A stretch of DNA of 36,655 nucleotides from Janthinobacterium sp. (GTDB lineage Bacteria; Pseudomonadota; Gammaproteobacteria; Burkholderiales; Burkholderiaceae_D). The first letter of the stretch is position 1, and each line of letters starts with the position of its first letter. Made by a program: the position numbers and the translations under genes. Below are positions 15,938-25,960 of this stretch, piece after piece. The DNA lies in the NCBI GenBank assembly GCA_003133225.1, contig PKWL01000065.1:1-36655 (forward strand), read 5' to 3'. Under the pieces are notes generated by a model. The model was not told the origin of the DNA, searched no databases, and saw nothing but the letters and a program-made list of their open reading frames with translations.

Positions 15938-17325
15938 GCGCGGCGCCAGTTAGTTGATCCGTCTGGCTTGTCTTCCAAAATGATCCCGGCGGCCAGCAAT
16001 TCGGCGCGGATTTCATCCGACTTTGCAAAGTCGCGCGCTTTTTTCGCTTCCATGCGGCGTGCGACCGCCTGCAAAATCGCCGCTTCCGCCGTTTGTTCGC
16101 CGGCGCCGACGGCCGCCTGCAAAAATTGCTGCGGCGCTCGCTCGAGCAGGCCCAGCACGCCGGCCAGGCTCTTCAATTGGCTAGCTAGCGCCGGCGACTT
16201 GCTCTTGTTGAGCTCGGTGGCGAGCTCAAACAACACCGCGATCGCGATCGGGGTGTTGAAATCGTCGTCCATCGCCTCGGCAAACCGCACCGCGTAAGGC
16301 TCAGACCAGTTGACCTTGCCGTTTTCGGCGCTGACGCAGGCCAACGCCGTGTACAGGCGCGTCAAGCCCACGCGCGCATCCTCTAGATGCACGTCCGAAT
16401 AATTGAGCGGGCTGCGGTAGTGGGCGCGCAAGATGAAAAAACGGATCACCTCAGCGTCAAATTTGCTTAAGACTTCGCGAATCGTGAAAAAATTGCCTAA
16501 TGATTTGGACATTTTTTCATTATCGAGGCGCACGAAGCCATTGTGCACCCAGTAGTTGACCGTGGTGTGGCCGAACACCCCTTCGGACTGGGCGATCTCG
16601 TTTTCGTGGTGCGGGAATTGCAGGTCGGCACCTCCGCCGTGGATGTCGAATTGTTCGCCCAGCAAGGCGCAGGACATGGCCGAGCATTCAATGTGCCAGC
16701 CGGGGCGGCCCTTGCCCCACTTCGAGTCCCATTTCACTTCGTCAGGCTCGGATTGCTTGGCAGACTTCCACAACACAAAGTCGAGCGGATCGCGCTTGCC
16801 CGTATTAATATCGACCCGTTCCCCCGCCCTCAAGTCGTCTAGCGACTTGCCCGACAGACGGCCGTAGTGGGGAAAGTTGCGCACCGCGTAATTGACATCG
16901 CCATCGCTCCCTTGATAGGCCAAGCCTCGGCTTTCCAGCTTTTCAATCATAGCGAGCATCTGCGGCACATAGGCGGTCGCGCGTGGCGCATGGTCGGGCG
17001 GCAAAATGCCCAGCGCGCCCGTATCTTCTTGCATGTATTGCGTGAAACGGGCGGTCAATTGTGAGATCGTCTCGCCGTTCTCGACGGCGCGCTTAATGAT
17101 CTTGTCTTCGATGTCCGTGATATTGCGCACGTAAGTCACATCATAGCCTGACGCCTTTAGCCACCGATAGATGACATCGAACGCCATCATCATGCGCGCG
17201 TGGCCGATATGGCAATAATCGTAAATCGTCATGCCGCAAACATACATGCGCGCCTTGCCTGCCTCCATTGGCACGAATCGCTGCTTCTCACGGGCCAAGG
17301 TGTTGTAAATCTTTAAATTGCTCAT
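15934..17325 (-). CDS. cysS: Cysteinyl-tRNA synthetase
   Basis: CysS charges tRNA-Cys with cysteine. The ATG at 17325 gives 463 residues, equal to the usual size of about 461; the frame opens further left without support. Class I signatures are present: 'HIGH' within '[12 protein letters not shown]' near 34 and 'KMSKSLGN' near 268. The zinc-site cysteine of 'CGMTIYDY', 'ECSAMSC' and the His-rich '[15 protein letters not shown]' bind zinc, which gives cysteine selectivity without editing. The C-terminal helical anticodon domain is complete. It overlaps alkA at its end and is divergent from ppiA, with a shared intergenic promoter region at 17,326-17,594. Confidence 0.97.
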   Translation of the reverse strand: MSNLKIYNTLAREKQRFVPMEAGKARMYVCGMTIYDYCHIGHARMMMAFDVIYRWLKASGYDVTYVRNITDIEDKIIKRAVENGETISQLTARFTQYMQEDTGALGILPPDHAPRATAYVPQMLAMIEKLESRGLAYQGSDGDVNYAVRNFPHYGRLSGKSLDDLRAGERVDINTGKRDPLDFVLWKSAKQSEPDEVKWDSKWGKGRPGWHIECSAMSCALLGEQFDIHGGGADLQFPHHENEIAQSEGVFGHTTVNYWVHNGFVRLDNEKMSKSLGNFFTIREVLSKFDAEVIRFFILRAHYRSPLNYSDVHLEDARVGLTRLYTALACVSAENGKVNWSEPYAVRFAEAMDDDFNTPIAIAVLFELATELNKSKSPALASQLKSLAGVLGLLERAPQQFLQAAVGAGEQTAEAAILQAVARRMEAKKARDFAKSDEIRAELLAAGIILEDKPDGSTNWRRA

Positions 17326-17594
17326 CGGACTTTTACTTGAAAAATGAGCTAAGCAGCCGGGCAATGCCGCGACCCGGCGCCAACAGCGCCAGATGCCGCA
17401 CGAGATTTAATCCATCATTGCCGTACGACCGTCAGACCCACTGTAGGGTTCTTCTTTGTTAGAATGGGATGTTCCGGCTCGAGTATAACATTGATAAAAA
17501 CCGTACCGACCTGATACGCCTTAGCTTTTTTGGAGTCCGCAATCGAATATTCTATTCTTTGTACTTGCACAAACATAACACTTAGGGAATCGAT

Positions 17595-18209
17595 ATGGTA
17601 GAAATAACAGGGCGCAAGTTGCCGTTTTGGGCGAAATGCATGACGCTGGTCGCCAGCTTGACCTTGAGCGGCGCCGTGTGGGCCACCGATGCCGCGCCAC
17701 AAGTTTCGATCAAGACCAACATGGGCGAGATCGTGCTGGAGCTGGACCCGGCAAAGGCGCCCAAGACGGTCGACAATTTCTTGCAATACGTTAAAACCGG
17801 GCATTATACGGGCACCATTTTCCATCGCGTGATCAACGGTTTCATGATTCAAGGGGGCGGCTACGACAAGACAATGGTGGAAAAGTCCGTCCATAAACCG
17901 ATCCCCAACGAGGCCCAGAACGGCCTGAAGAATTTGACGTACAGCGTTGCCATGGCCCGCACACAGGACCCCGATTCCGCCACCGCGCAGTTTTTTATCA
18001 ACGTGGGCAATAACGCCGCGCTTGACTATCCGGGCCGTGACGGCTCCGGGTACGCCGTGTTTGGCAAGGTCATCCGTGGCATGGATGTCGTCGACAAAAT
18101 CAAGGCCGTAGCGGTGACCGATGCCGGTCCGTATCAAAATGTGCCGGTGAAAGCGGTAGTGATCGAATCGGCCACGCTGCTCAAGAAACCCGGCGCCGCC
18201 AAACTGTAA
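17595..18209 (+). CDS. ppiA: Periplasmic peptidyl-prolyl cis-trans isomerase (cyclophilin)
   Basis: The 204-residue product starts at an ATG behind AGGGA and has a Sec signal peptide with likely cleavage after Ala30 ('SGAVWA'). The cyclophilin domain follows with 'FHRVINGFMIQGGG' holding the catalytic Arg, 'YSVAMART' and 'SATAQFFINVGNN'. It should speed prolyl isomerisation during folding of exported proteins in the periplasm. It is directly followed by ppiB, a cytoplasmic cyclophilin of the same subfamily, 50 bases on; the pair looks like an ancient duplication in which one copy gained a signal. It is divergent from cysS. Confidence 0.93.
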   Translation: MVEITGRKLPFWAKCMTLVASLTLSGAVWATDAAPQVSIKTNMGEIVLELDPAKAPKTVDNFLQYVKTGHYTGTIFHRVINGFMIQGGGYDKTMVEKSVHKPIPNEAQNGLKNLTYSVAMARTQDPDSATAQFFINVGNNAALDYPGRDGSGYAVFGKVIRGMDVVDKIKAVAVTDAGPYQNVPVKAVVIESATLLKKPGAAKL

Positions 18210-18259
18210 AATGACGGGGCTCTGACACAGCTTTAAAACCACTCACTTTAGGATTCAAC

Positions 18260-18751
18260 ATGACTGTTATCACTATCACCACCAATCTGGGCAAGATCAC
18301 TGCCGAACTGGACGCAGAAAAGGCGCCGAAGACCGTGGCGAACTTCCTCACCTACATGAATGCGGGCCATTACAACAACACCATCTTCCACCGCGTCATC
18401 GACGGTTTCATGATCCAGGGCGGCGGTTTCGAGCCGGGGATGAAGCAGAAAGCGGCCGACACGACGGTCGAAAACGAAGCCAATAACGGCCTCAAGAATG
18501 AACCGTACACTCTGGCAATGGCGCGCACGTCGGACCCCCATTCGGCCTCGGCTCAATTTTTCGTCAACGTCAAGAACAACGCCTTCCTCGACTACCCAGG
18601 CCAGGACGGCTTTGGCTATACGGTGTTTGGCAAAGTGACCGAAGGCAAAGAAGTAGTCGATGCTATCCGTGCCGTCAAGACCGCGCGCAGTGGCATGTTT
18701 GCCGATGTGCCCGCAGTCGACGTGATCATCGAAAAAGTCGAAGCGGCGTAA
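18260..18751 (+). CDS. ppiB: Cytoplasmic peptidyl-prolyl cis-trans isomerase (cyclophilin)
   Basis: A 163-residue cyclophilin without signal peptide, starting at an ATG behind AGGA. The core is complete: 'FHRVIDGFMIQGGGF' with the catalytic Arg near 49, 'YTLAMARTSDPHSASAQFFVNVKNNAFLDY' pattern in the middle (split here by description), and 'GYTVFGKVTEGKEVVDAI' near the end. The size is that of E. coli PpiB (164). It acts on prolyl bonds in the cytoplasm. The short distance to ppiA upstream suggests one transcript, which probably continues into lpxH 31 bases downstream, as in related Burkholderiales. Confidence 0.95.
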   Translation: MTVITITTNLGKITAELDAEKAPKTVANFLTYMNAGHYNNTIFHRVIDGFMIQGGGFEPGMKQKAADTTVENEANNGLKNEPYTLAMARTSDPHSASAQFFVNVKNNAFLDYPGQDGFGYTVFGKVTEGKEVVDAIRAVKTARSGMFADVPAVDVIIEKVEAA

Positions 18752-18782
18752 TGCTGCTGCGCCGTTGCGATCGCGCTTGCGC

Positions 18783-19556
18783 ATGGCTTTCATGATGACG
18801 ATACCTGCTGCGCCGCTGGCGCTGTTCGTGTCAGATCTGCATCTGCAAGCGTCGCGCCCGAAGACCAGCGCAGCCTTCTTCGACTTTCTGGAGCGGCATG
18901 CGAGGCGCACGCAAGCACTGTATTTGCTGGGCGACCTGTTCGAATATTGGGCCGGCGACGACGATCTCGACGACCCCTTCCACCAACGGGTGGCCGCCGC
19001 AATTCGCCGCGTCAGCGATGCCGGCATCGGCGTGTTCTGGATTGCAGGCAACCGCGATTTTTTGGTGGGGCCCGAATTTGCCAAGGCAACGGGCGCAACT
19101 CTATTGGCGGAACCCTTTGTCGCGACCATCGGCGGCCAGCGCATCGCGCTCGTGCACGGTGACGCCCAATGCACGGACGACCTTAACTATATGGAATTTC
19201 GGGCCAAGGTGCGCCAGACGGAATGGCAAAACCAGTTGCTGTCGATACCGCTCGGACAGCGCAAAGCCATCATCGCCGAATGGCGCATGAGCAGCCGGGC
19301 CGAGCAAGCAGGCAAGACTTGCGACGTCATGGACTTGACGCCACAGGCAATCGCGCAAGTGTTTGCCCAAACCGCCACGCGCGTGATGATCCACGGCCAC
19401 ACCCATCGTCCGGCCCTGCACACGGTTGGCGACACGCGCCGTTATGTGCTCCCGGACTGGGACGTCGACGTCGAGCCCGCGCGCGGCGGCTGGATATCCA
19501 TCGAGGCCGATGGCGCCATCAAACGCATCAATCTCGGCGGCGCGGCGGCAAGCTAA
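18783..19556 (+). CDS. lpxH: UDP-2,3-diacylglucosamine diphosphatase
   Basis: LpxH hydrolyses UDP-2,3-diacylglucosamine to lipid X and UMP, an essential step of lipid A synthesis at the inner membrane surface. The calcineurin-like metal site is complete: 'FVSDLHLQ', 'GDLFEYW', 'GNRDF', 'HGDAQCTDD' and 'HGHTHRP', which bind two Mn ions. I use the ATG at 18783, giving 257 residues; another ATG at 18792 is equally possible, and neither has a clear ribosome site, as may fit translation continuing from ppiB. The C-terminus is normal. It converges with yceH. Confidence 0.93.
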   Translation: MAFMMTIPAAPLALFVSDLHLQASRPKTSAAFFDFLERHARRTQALYLLGDLFEYWAGDDDLDDPFHQRVAAAIRRVSDAGIGVFWIAGNRDFLVGPEFAKATGATLLAEPFVATIGGQRIALVHGDAQCTDDLNYMEFRAKVRQTEWQNQLLSIPLGQRKAIIAEWRMSSRAEQAGKTCDVMDLTPQAIAQVFAQTATRVMIHGHTHRPALHTVGDTRRYVLPDWDVDVEPARGGWISIEADGAIKRINLGGAAAS

Positions 19557-19720
19557 AAGGCGGTACTGCGGCGCTGTGCAGGAACCCTGTATTGGAAGAT
19601 TGCTGGCGTTTCCATCTGACGGCCAGCGCAAGGGGCACCGCACTGCTCCGATTCGCCTTTTCAACGCCAACGCAAGCTCAAGAGAAGCACGAAGCTAGGA
19701 CGAACGCGGCCCAAGGCGCT

Positions 19721-20410
19721 TCATTCAAACTGTTTTTTGAAGGTCTCGAACTGGCTCGAGAGGTCATCGAAATCGCGCCGCAGGTGCTGCACTTCCTGCT
19801 CCAGTTGCGCGACGCGGCTGCCTTGCTGCGGCGCCGCGGCGCTGGCCAAGCTGGACCCCGCCTCTTGCCGCGCCAGCGCCTCTTCGCCAGCTAGCAGCTG
19901 GCCGTAACGCGGCTCTTTGGTGCCGGGCGATAGCGCCAGACGCGCCACCAAGGGGGGATATTTGTCGATCAAAAATTGCAGGCCAGTTTCCACATGGGCG
20001 ACGGAGCCGAACTCGTGTAGGCGACCGCTGCGGCTACGAATTTCGCCCGCCGTTTGCAGCCCGCGCAGCATTAAAATGGACAGGATTGCCAGCTTGTCTT
20101 GCTCGAGCGTCCATTTGAGGCGCATCCTGTGTTCATATTTGGTTACCCGCGCGCCCGCTTGCGTGATGCCGTTGACAAACTTTCGCTGCATCAAGCGCTG
20201 CAATACGTCTTGCACCGTCTCTTCGGACAAGGCCATGACGGGGTCTCGGCTCGACAGTTGATTGCAGCCGTTTGTAATCGCATTTAGCGACAACGGATAA
20301 CTATCGGGCGTGAGTGCTTCTTTTTCCGCCAGCACGGCCAGGACCCTAATTTCAAACGCGTCCAGGATGGCAACGCCAGCGTTGGGAGTAGCAGGCAGTT
20401 CAATGTTCAT
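19721..20410 (-). CDS. yceH: YceH/UPF0502 (DUF480) family protein
   Basis: The 229 residues match the DUF480 family known from E. coli YceH: 'FEIRVLAVLAEKEALTPDSY' near 15, 'YPLSLNAITNGCNQ', 'RDPVMALSEETV', then 'MLRGLQTAGEIRSR'. These are two winged-helix domains, so DNA binding is possible, but the role is not known. The last 35 residues form a coiled coil ('VAQLEQEVQHLRRDFDDLSSQFETFKKQF'-type heptads), which suggests dimers. The ATG lies behind AAGGA, only 8 bases after the cysE stop, so cysE and yceH form an operon. It converges with lpxH. Confidence 0.9.
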   Translation of the reverse strand: MNIELPATPNAGVAILDAFEIRVLAVLAEKEALTPDSYPLSLNAITNGCNQLSSRDPVMALSEETVQDVLQRLMQRKFVNGITQAGARVTKYEHRMRLKWTLEQDKLAILSILMLRGLQTAGEIRSRSGRLHEFGSVAHVETGLQFLIDKYPPLVARLALSPGTKEPRYGQLLAGEEALARQEAGSSLASAAAPQQGSRVAQLEQEVQHLRRDFDDLSSQFETFKKQFE

Positions 20411-20418
20411 TCAAGTCC

Positions 20419-21162
20419 TTAATCGACTAGCTTGTTCAGTTGCACGGAATCGAATTTGTCGAATTCTTGCAAGCTCTGGCAGTTGATCCCCGCCGACTTC
20501 ATGGCCGTCAGGATACGCTCGATCTGCCGTTCCTGCGCCACCGCATGATTGATCAGACCGTGCAAGGCGATCGACAGCGGATCGTCACCGTTCGGCGTCA
20601 CGCCGTAGGCCGCGAATAAGCCCGCGCTGCCGCCTGCCTGCGAGGAATCCTTCTGCACGACATGGGCCGGATTGCCAACCGCGGTCGCGCTAACCGGTAC
20701 CGCTTTGAGCAGCACGGCATTGGAGCCGACTTTGGCATAGTCGCCAACGGTGAAACTGCCGAGCACTTTAGCCCCGGCGCCGACGATGACCCCGCGCCCC
20801 AGTGTCGGATGGCGCTTAGCGCCGCTATGCAGCGACGTGCCGCCTAGGGTCACGCCCTGGTAAATGGTGCAGTCGTCGCCCACCTCTGCCGTCTCGCCAA
20901 TGACGACGCCGAAACCGTGATCGATAAAAACGCGGCGTCCGATCACGGCGCCAGGATGAATTTCAATGGCGGTCACGATACGCGCCAGATAGGAGATGAA
21001 GCGCCCGACCCACTTCAGGCGGTGGGTCCAGCACCAGCGCGCCCAGCGATGCATGACGATCGCCTGCAATCCCGGATAACAAGTTAGCACCTCCCAGCTG
21101 TTGCGGGCGGCCGGGTCCCGTTCAATAATGCTGTTGATATCGTCGCGCAGGTGTTCGAGCAT
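20419..21162 (-). CDS. cysE: Serine O-acetyltransferase
   Basis: CysE transfers acetyl from acetyl-CoA to serine, giving O-acetylserine for cysteine synthesis. The 247-residue protein has the short helical N-terminal part of the EpsC/short type ('DPAARNSWEVLTCYPGLQA' near 19-37) and a left-handed beta-helix of hexapeptide repeats with the active-site stretch 'DHGFGVVIGETAEVGDD' and 'TIYQGVTLGG'. The C-terminal tail is longer than in E. coli and ends in 'LNKLVD'; it lacks an evident Ile terminus for binding CysK. No strong ribosome site is seen before the ATG. It forms an operon with yceH. Confidence 0.95.
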   Translation of the reverse strand: MLEHLRDDINSIIERDPAARNSWEVLTCYPGLQAIVMHRWARWCWTHRLKWVGRFISYLARIVTAIEIHPGAVIGRRVFIDHGFGVVIGETAEVGDDCTIYQGVTLGGTSLHSGAKRHPTLGRGVIVGAGAKVLGSFTVGDYAKVGSNAVLLKAVPVSATAVGNPAHVVQKDSSQAGGSAGLFAAYGVTPNGDDPLSIALHGLINHAVAQERQIERILTAMKSAGINCQSLQEFDKFDSVQLNKLVD

Positions 21163-21246
21163 AGGGCAGTGAGGTTGGTAACTGAAGCGGGCATGGTAGC
21201 AAATTGACGCCGCTGGGGCGCCCTGTGGGCGCCCCAGCCCATGCGA

Positions 21247-21990
21247 TTAGCCTTCGTGCGCCAAACGCTGACGGCGCGCTTCGTACAAGCATACGCCTGC
21301 TGCGACCGACACGTTGAGGCTCTCGACCGAGCCAAACATGGGAATGCTAACCAAGATATCGCAGGTTTCGCGGGTCAAGCGACGCATGCCCTCGCCTTCC
21401 GAGCCCATCACGAGCGCGGTCGGGCCCGTAAAATCGGCTTCGTACAAGCCTTTTTCCCCATCGTCGGTCGTACCAATTAGCCAGATGTCGCGTTCCTTCA
21501 GCTCGCGCAAGGTGCGCGCTAGATTGGTGACCGTAATATACGGCACGGTCTCCGCTGCGCCGCTAGCGACCTTGGCCGCCGTCGCATTCAAGCCGACGGC
21601 GCGGTCTTTGGGCACGATCACGGCATGCGCGCCGACGCCATCGGCCACGCGCAGACAGGCGCCCAGATTGTGCGGATCGGTTATACCATCTAGCACCAAG
21701 AGCAGCGGCGGTCCGTCGATGGCGTCTAACAGCTCGTCTAGATTACGCGCCAGCGCCAGTTCGGAGGCAAAGGCGATCACACCTTGATGGCGGCGGGTGC
21801 CAACGATCTTGTCGAGCCGCGCGGAATCGACCGGCATCACGCGCACGCCGACCGCTTTGGCGGCGGCCACCATGTCTTGCATGCGGCGGTCGGTGCGGCT
21901 CGCATCGACAAAGATCTCTTCCACCGAAGAGGCTTCGTGACGCAAACGCGAAGTCACCGCGTGGAACCCAAAAATCATTTTGTTCTTCAT
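21247..21990 (-). CDS. rlmB: 23S rRNA (guanosine-2'-O)-methyltransferase
   Basis: RlmB methylates the ribose of G2251 in the P loop of 23S rRNA. The start at 21990 gives 247 residues. An N-terminal L30e-like substrate domain (about 1-75) precedes a SPOUT domain with '[18 protein letters not shown]' (motif 1), '[13 protein letters not shown]' (motif 2) and '[19 protein letters not shown]' (motif 3, knot and S-adenosylmethionine site). The gene begins one base after the rnr stop, so it is co-translated with RNase R. The pair rnr-rlmB is widely conserved. The start at 22053 in the same frame would lie inside rnr and lacks support. Confidence 0.95.
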   Translation of the reverse strand: MKNKMIFGFHAVTSRLRHEASSVEEIFVDASRTDRRMQDMVAAAKAVGVRVMPVDSARLDKIVGTRRHQGVIAFASELALARNLDELLDAIDGPPLLLVLDGITDPHNLGACLRVADGVGAHAVIVPKDRAVGLNATAAKVASGAAETVPYITVTNLARTLRELKERDIWLIGTTDDGEKGLYEADFTGPTALVMGSEGEGMRRLTRETCDILVSIPMFGSVESLNVSVAAGVCLYEARRQRLAHEG

Positions 21991-21991
21991 G

Positions 21992-24496
21992 TTATCGCTT
22001 TTTTTTGCCGGATTTTGAAAGAGGCTTCCCGGCCGCCGCGTTCGTTGCGACATTCGTCTTGGAATGACCGGCCTTGCCCGGTCGAGCTTGACCGGCGCGG
22101 CCGCTACCTACGCCATCGTTCGCTTTGATGTCAAAACGCGACTGTGTTTTCGGCCCAGGCTTGACCATGGCCTTGGATGCCTTGGATGGGCCTTTGCGCG
22201 TTTTGCCGGGCACGGCAATGTCCAGCTCGCCTCTCGCGTCAGCCCTGCCATTTACGGCCGCCACAACGCCCAATTCGGAAACCAGGCGCAGGTCGATCTT
22301 TCGCGACTCCAGATCGACACGGGCCACCTGCACCGTGACGCGGTCAGTTAATTGGTAACGCTTGCCCGTGCGCTCGCCGCGCAGCTCATGGCGCGCATCG
22401 TCATACTGGAAGTAGTCGGCGCCCAGTTCGGTTACATGCACCAAGCCTTCGACATATAATTCGTCTAGCTGAACAAAAATGCCAAACGTGGTCACGCCCG
22501 TGATCATGCCGGTGAATTCCTCACCTAGCTTGTCGCGCATAAAGTAACACTTAAGCCAAGCCTCAACGTCGCGCGACGCTTCGTCGGCGCGGCGCTCGTT
22601 GGCCGAGCAATGGACGCCGAGCGCGTCCCAAATAGTCAGGTCGGCGGCCTGTTTTTGCTTGCCTTCAGCCTTGTCCTTGGCTTGCTGTTTGCGCGCCGCG
22701 TTGGACACCGTCGTATTTAATACGCTGGTGTCCGCTATCTTCGGGTCATAGCGTTTGCCGGCCAAGATCGCTTTGATGGCGCGGTGCGTCAGCAAGTCGG
22801 GGTAACGCCGGATCGGGCTGGTAAAGTGAGCGTAAGCCTCGTATGCCAGGCCAAAATGGCCAATATTGTCGGGACTGTACACGGCTTGCTGCATTGAGCG
22901 CAGCAACATTGTTTGCAACAGCGACACATCCGGCCGCTGCTTCACTTTCGTCATCAGCTCGGCGTAATCGGAAGCGCTCGGGGTGTCGCCCCCGCCCAGA
23001 TTCAAGCCCACCTGTTTTAGGAACGTGCGCACTTGGGTAAGCTTTTCCTTGGTCGGGGCGGCGTGAATGCGATACGTGCCGGGATGCTTGTGACGCAGCA
23101 GCAAATCGGCGGCGCACACGTTGGCCGCCAACATGCATTCTTCAATGACCTTGTGCGCATCGTTGCGGGTGCGCGGAATGATCTTCTCGATCTTGCCCAC
23201 CGAGTTGCATACGATATACGTTTCCGTCGTTTCAAAATCGATCGCACCGCGCTCCAAGCGCGCTTTTAGCAAGGCATGATAGACCTCGTTTAGGTGCAGC
23301 AAATGAGGCACGATGGCGGGACGGCGGGCCGCTTCCGGGCCCTTGGTGTTGCCAAGAATTTCCGCCACTTCAGTATAGGTCAGACGCGCCGCCGAATGGA
23401 TCACGGCGGGATAAAACTGGTACGCCTTGATGTCACCTTTGTCGCTGATGACAGCGTCGCACACCAGCGTCAAGCGGTCCAGCCCCGGGTTAAGCGAGCA
23501 CAGGCCATTGGACAGCTTTTCGGGCAGCATGGGAATCACGCGGCGCGGAAAATAGACGGAAGTGCTGCGTTCGAGCGCATCGACATCGAGCGCATCGTTG
23601 GGCTTGACGTAATGACTGACGTCGGCAATGGCTACGATCAGGCGAAAACAATTGCTGCGCCCCACCTTGACCGGCTCACAATAGACGGCATCGTCGAAGT
23701 CGCGCGCGTCCTCGCCGTCGATGGTCACCATAGGCACGTCGCGCAAGTCAACCCGATCCTGCAAATCGACGTCACGCACTTCGCCCGGCAGCTTGGCCGC
23801 AAGTTTAAGCGCGGCCGCCGAGAAGATGTGCGGCACGCCGAATTTGCGCACGGCGATTTCGATTTCCATGCCGGGGTCATCGAGTTCCCCTAGCACTTCG
23901 ACGATCTTGCCGATCGGCTGTTTGAAGCGCGACGGCTGCTCGGTCAATAAAACGCTGACGATCTGGCCCGCCTTGGCCTTGCCGGGCGAACCGGAGACTA
24001 ATATGTCTTGGCCGATGCGCTGGTCTTCCGGCGCCACGACCCAGGCTCCGTTTTCGTTGAGCAGGCGGCCGATAATGTGGCTGTTGGCACGGCTGACCAC
24101 TTCAACAATGGTGCCTTCCGGGCGGCCGCGGCGGTCGGTGCCGACGACGCGTGCCAGCACGCGATCGCCGTGCAAGACTTTCTGCATTTCTTTTTCAGGC
24201 AGGAAAAGATCGTCGCTGGCGTCGTCCGGGATGACGAATCCGAAGCCGTCGCGGTGGCTGCTGACGCGGCCGGCAACGAACCCGGGCTGTTCCATCAGCA
24301 CAAACATGCCGCTCGCGTCAGGTTTAATCTGGCCGTCGCGCGCCATCGCATTGAGACGGCGCAGTAGAACATCTAGGGACTCAGCTGCGACGTCGAGCGA
24401 GCGCGCCAGTGCGTGCGGATCCAGGGGCGCCTTGGCGCTGCGGAATATGCCGAGAATTTCCTCCCGGCTGGGGATGGTGTGGGTATGTTGGTTCAA
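21992..24496 (-). CDS. rnr: Ribonuclease R
   Basis: RNase R is a processive 3'-5' exoribonuclease for structured RNA, rRNA quality control and tmRNA-tagged mRNA. The 834 residues show an N-terminal winged helix (about 8-70), two cold-shock domains (about 75-235), the RNB domain with '[13 protein letters not shown]' near 258-270 that holds the metal Asp residues, the S1 domain ('[23 protein letters not shown]' pattern near 655-680) and a Lys-rich tail (about 745-834). The start is TTG at 24496: the frame closes upstream without any ATG and the first residues lead directly into the family N-terminus ('IPSREEIL'). No strong ribosome site is visible. rlmB follows after one base. Confidence 0.96.
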   Translation of the reverse strand: MNQHTHTIPSREEILGIFRSAKAPLDPHALARSLDVAAESLDVLLRRLNAMARDGQIKPDASGMFVLMEQPGFVAGRVSSHRDGFGFVIPDDASDDLFLPEKEMQKVLHGDRVLARVVGTDRRGRPEGTIVEVVSRANSHIIGRLLNENGAWVVAPEDQRIGQDILVSGSPGKAKAGQIVSVLLTEQPSRFKQPIGKIVEVLGELDDPGMEIEIAVRKFGVPHIFSAAALKLAAKLPGEVRDVDLQDRVDLRDVPMVTIDGEDARDFDDAVYCEPVKVGRSNCFRLIVAIADVSHYVKPNDALDVDALERSTSVYFPRRVIPMLPEKLSNGLCSLNPGLDRLTLVCDAVISDKGDIKAYQFYPAVIHSAARLTYTEVAEILGNTKGPEAARRPAIVPHLLHLNEVYHALLKARLERGAIDFETTETYIVCNSVGKIEKIIPRTRNDAHKVIEECMLAANVCAADLLLRHKHPGTYRIHAAPTKEKLTQVRTFLKQVGLNLGGGDTPSASDYAELMTKVKQRPDVSLLQTMLLRSMQQAVYSPDNIGHFGLAYEAYAHFTSPIRRYPDLLTHRAIKAILAGKRYDPKIADTSVLNTTVSNAARKQQAKDKAEGKQKQAADLTIWDALGVHCSANERRADEASRDVEAWLKCYFMRDKLGEEFTGMITGVTTFGIFVQLDELYVEGLVHVTELGADYFQYDDARHELRGERTGKRYQLTDRVTVQVARVDLESRKIDLRLVSELGVVAAVNGRADARGELDIAVPGKTRKGPSKASKAMVKPGPKTQSRFDIKANDGVGSGRAGQARPGKAGHSKTNVATNAAAGKPLSKSGKKKR

Positions 24497-24643
24497 AAGT
24501 ATTTCTATGGTTATTATTGACAGTGATCAAATGCGGAAATGACCTGATGACTGGCCAATATTGACACGGTTAGGCATAGTGTAACGGAGGTCTAGTTGAT
24601 TTACCTAACGCGCCTTGTTTTTAAAAAGAATTTGCGGAGGCAT

Positions 24644-24671
24644 TTGACAACTGGGAATATTCATTTATAAT
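24644..24671 (+). promoter_or_regulatory. Consensus sigma70 promoter upstream of the first tRNA-Leu
   Basis: A perfect TTGACA (24644-24649) and TATAAT (24666-24671) with a 16-base spacer lie in a 323-base gap between rnr and tRNA-Leu. A transcript would start near 24678 and have a leader of about 140 bases before the tRNA. Confidence 0.75.
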
Positions 24672-24785
24672 CCCGTCTCTCGCAGTGAGAATGCTGTTAT
24701 GGTTTGCCAAAAACGGGCATGCAGCAATAGAGTGGATGTACAGCATGGAACGAAAGTTCATCTGGTGCAAAACTCTGCAAGACGC

Positions 24786-24791
24786 TATAAT
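24786..24791 (+). promoter_or_regulatory. Second -10 box close to the first tRNA-Leu
   Basis: A perfect TATAAT (within GCTATAATACC) lies 28 bases ahead of the tRNA, the distance expected for a tRNA promoter. No good -35 is seen 16-18 bases upstream, so it is weaker evidence than the promoter at 24644. Confidence 0.4.
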
Positions 24792-24819
24792 ACCAGAAGT
24801 TGCAAAAAGCAGTAATAAG

Positions 24820-24904
24820 GCCCACGTGGCGGAATTGGTAGACGCGCATGGTTCAGGTCCATGTGCCGTAAGGTGTGGGGGTTCGAGTCCCTCCGTGGGC
24901 ACCA
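24820..24904 (+). tRNA. tRNA-Leu(CAG), copy 1
   Basis: 85 bases: acceptor stem GCCCACG/CGTGGGC, discriminator A, encoded CCA, D-loop with GGAATTGGTAGAC, a long variable arm, T-loop GTTCGAGTC, and anticodon loop TTCAGGT with anticodon CAG. It decodes CUG, the main leucine codon of GC-rich genomes. An identical copy lies at 25277. Confidence 0.97.
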
Positions 24905-24929
24905 TCTACAAGATACGCAGCAAACGATG

Positions 24930-24966
24930 CGCCGCAAACTTTCACGAGTTTGCGGCGTTTTTGTTT
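24930..24966 (+). terminator. Intrinsic terminator after tRNA-Leu copy 1
   Basis: CGCCGCAAACT and AGTTTGCGGCG form an 11-bp stem around a 6-base loop, followed by TTTTTGTTTG. Confidence 0.9.
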
Positions 24967-25206
24967 GTGCTGCCTGCTCCCGGCACGTTGCGCCTCGGGA
25001 CCGCCTTCGCCAGTGCAGCCACTCCAAGCCCCGTTGCCGCGCAACGGGGCAAATAACTGGCAATGCTGCGCCAGGCCCCTATTTCGCCACGCGCTGTGAG
25101 CGCGGCCAAGGACGGGAATTAGTTGCTGCCCACCAACGGCACGCGGCCGACGGAGTTGACGGAGTTGACGCGCCCGACTCTGGCAGAAGGGGGCGCAAAA
25201 CGTTCA

Positions 25207-25236
25207 TTGACCGCACAAGCTCAGCGCGGTTATGAT
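25207..25236 (+). promoter_or_regulatory. Promoter of tRNA-Leu copy 2
   Basis: TTGACC (25207-25212), an 18-base spacer, and TATGAT (25231-25236), 40 bases ahead of the tRNA. Confidence 0.6.
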
Positions 25237-25276
25237 GCGTGCTCAGCAATGCTGCAAGGCCACTTAAAGGCTGATT

Positions 25277-25361
25277 GCCCACGTGGCGGAATTGGTAGAC
25301 GCGCATGGTTCAGGTCCATGTGCCGTAAGGTGTGGGGGTTCGAGTCCCTCCGTGGGCACCA
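25277..25361 (+). tRNA. tRNA-Leu(CAG), copy 2
   Basis: All 85 bases equal copy 1 at 24820, including CCA and anticodon CAG. The flanks differ, so the identity is limited to the gene itself, which suggests an old duplication kept uniform by gene conversion or strong selection. No clear terminator follows. Confidence 0.97.
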
Positions 25362-25960
25362 TGACCTGATGAAGCAGCAACTGCGTCAAATCGGCGCCAA
25401 TATTTTCCCCATGGCACTGCAACGACATCGTCCGTGCAGGCAAACTCTTCAAATCGATCCCCACGCTCTTTAAAGCCATCCGGCGTCGAACGGCGGGACC
25501 GTGATTCACCGTCAAGCACGCGCCCGCTTGGCCACTGCGCATCGCCCCGCGCGGCCGTGTCGGAAGCCAACCGGCCAGCTCCTCGCAGTAGGGTTTTGCG
25601 AGCATCGAGACGAAGGCGGCCCTTGCCCCCGGACAAAGCGGGAACCATCGGCGCGCCAGTACACACCACTCGTCGCGCGCGTCTTACGCCTGCAAACCGT
25701 TAGCTTTTTGCGCGCTGGTAGGCGCCGTCTTGCGCTTGCTGTATGTAGTCATGATCAAGCCGACCTGCCGGAGTTCGCTAGCAGGTGCCGCGGCGCAGCC
25801 GTGCTTGCCAGGCCGGGAGCGTCGCGCAGCGCAAAGATAGCCATTGCGAAAAAACCCCACTTGCTAAATAATAGTTACATAAACGACGGGTAGCTAGGCA
25901 CAGCAAAATTCAAGTAGTGAGGACAATCAGCCGCATCAATTCAAACCGGAGGAAAACGTA
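25362..25960. other. 600-base gap between tRNA-Leu and the phasin gene
   Basis: GC-rich with short frames on both strands, none with a ribosome site or recognisable product. Minus-strand frames that run into the tRNA give the 'GTRTPTPYGTW' string that is a known false translation of tRNA-Leu. The last 90 bases (from about 25850) become AT-rich and probably hold the phasin promoter. Confidence 0.45.

Larger units (their letters stand above)
24905..25276. other. Spacer between the two tRNA-Leu genes
   Basis: Contains the terminator of copy 1 (24930-24966) and the promoter of copy 2 (25207-25236). No gene is supported in the middle part. Because copy 2 has its own promoter and copy 1 its own terminator, the tRNAs are independent units. 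Confidence 0.6.

Noticed and set aside
24785-25669. Minus-strand ORFs ending in a 'GTRTPTPYGTW' string
   Set aside because: This string is the well-known false translation of tRNA-Leu genes on the opposite strand.
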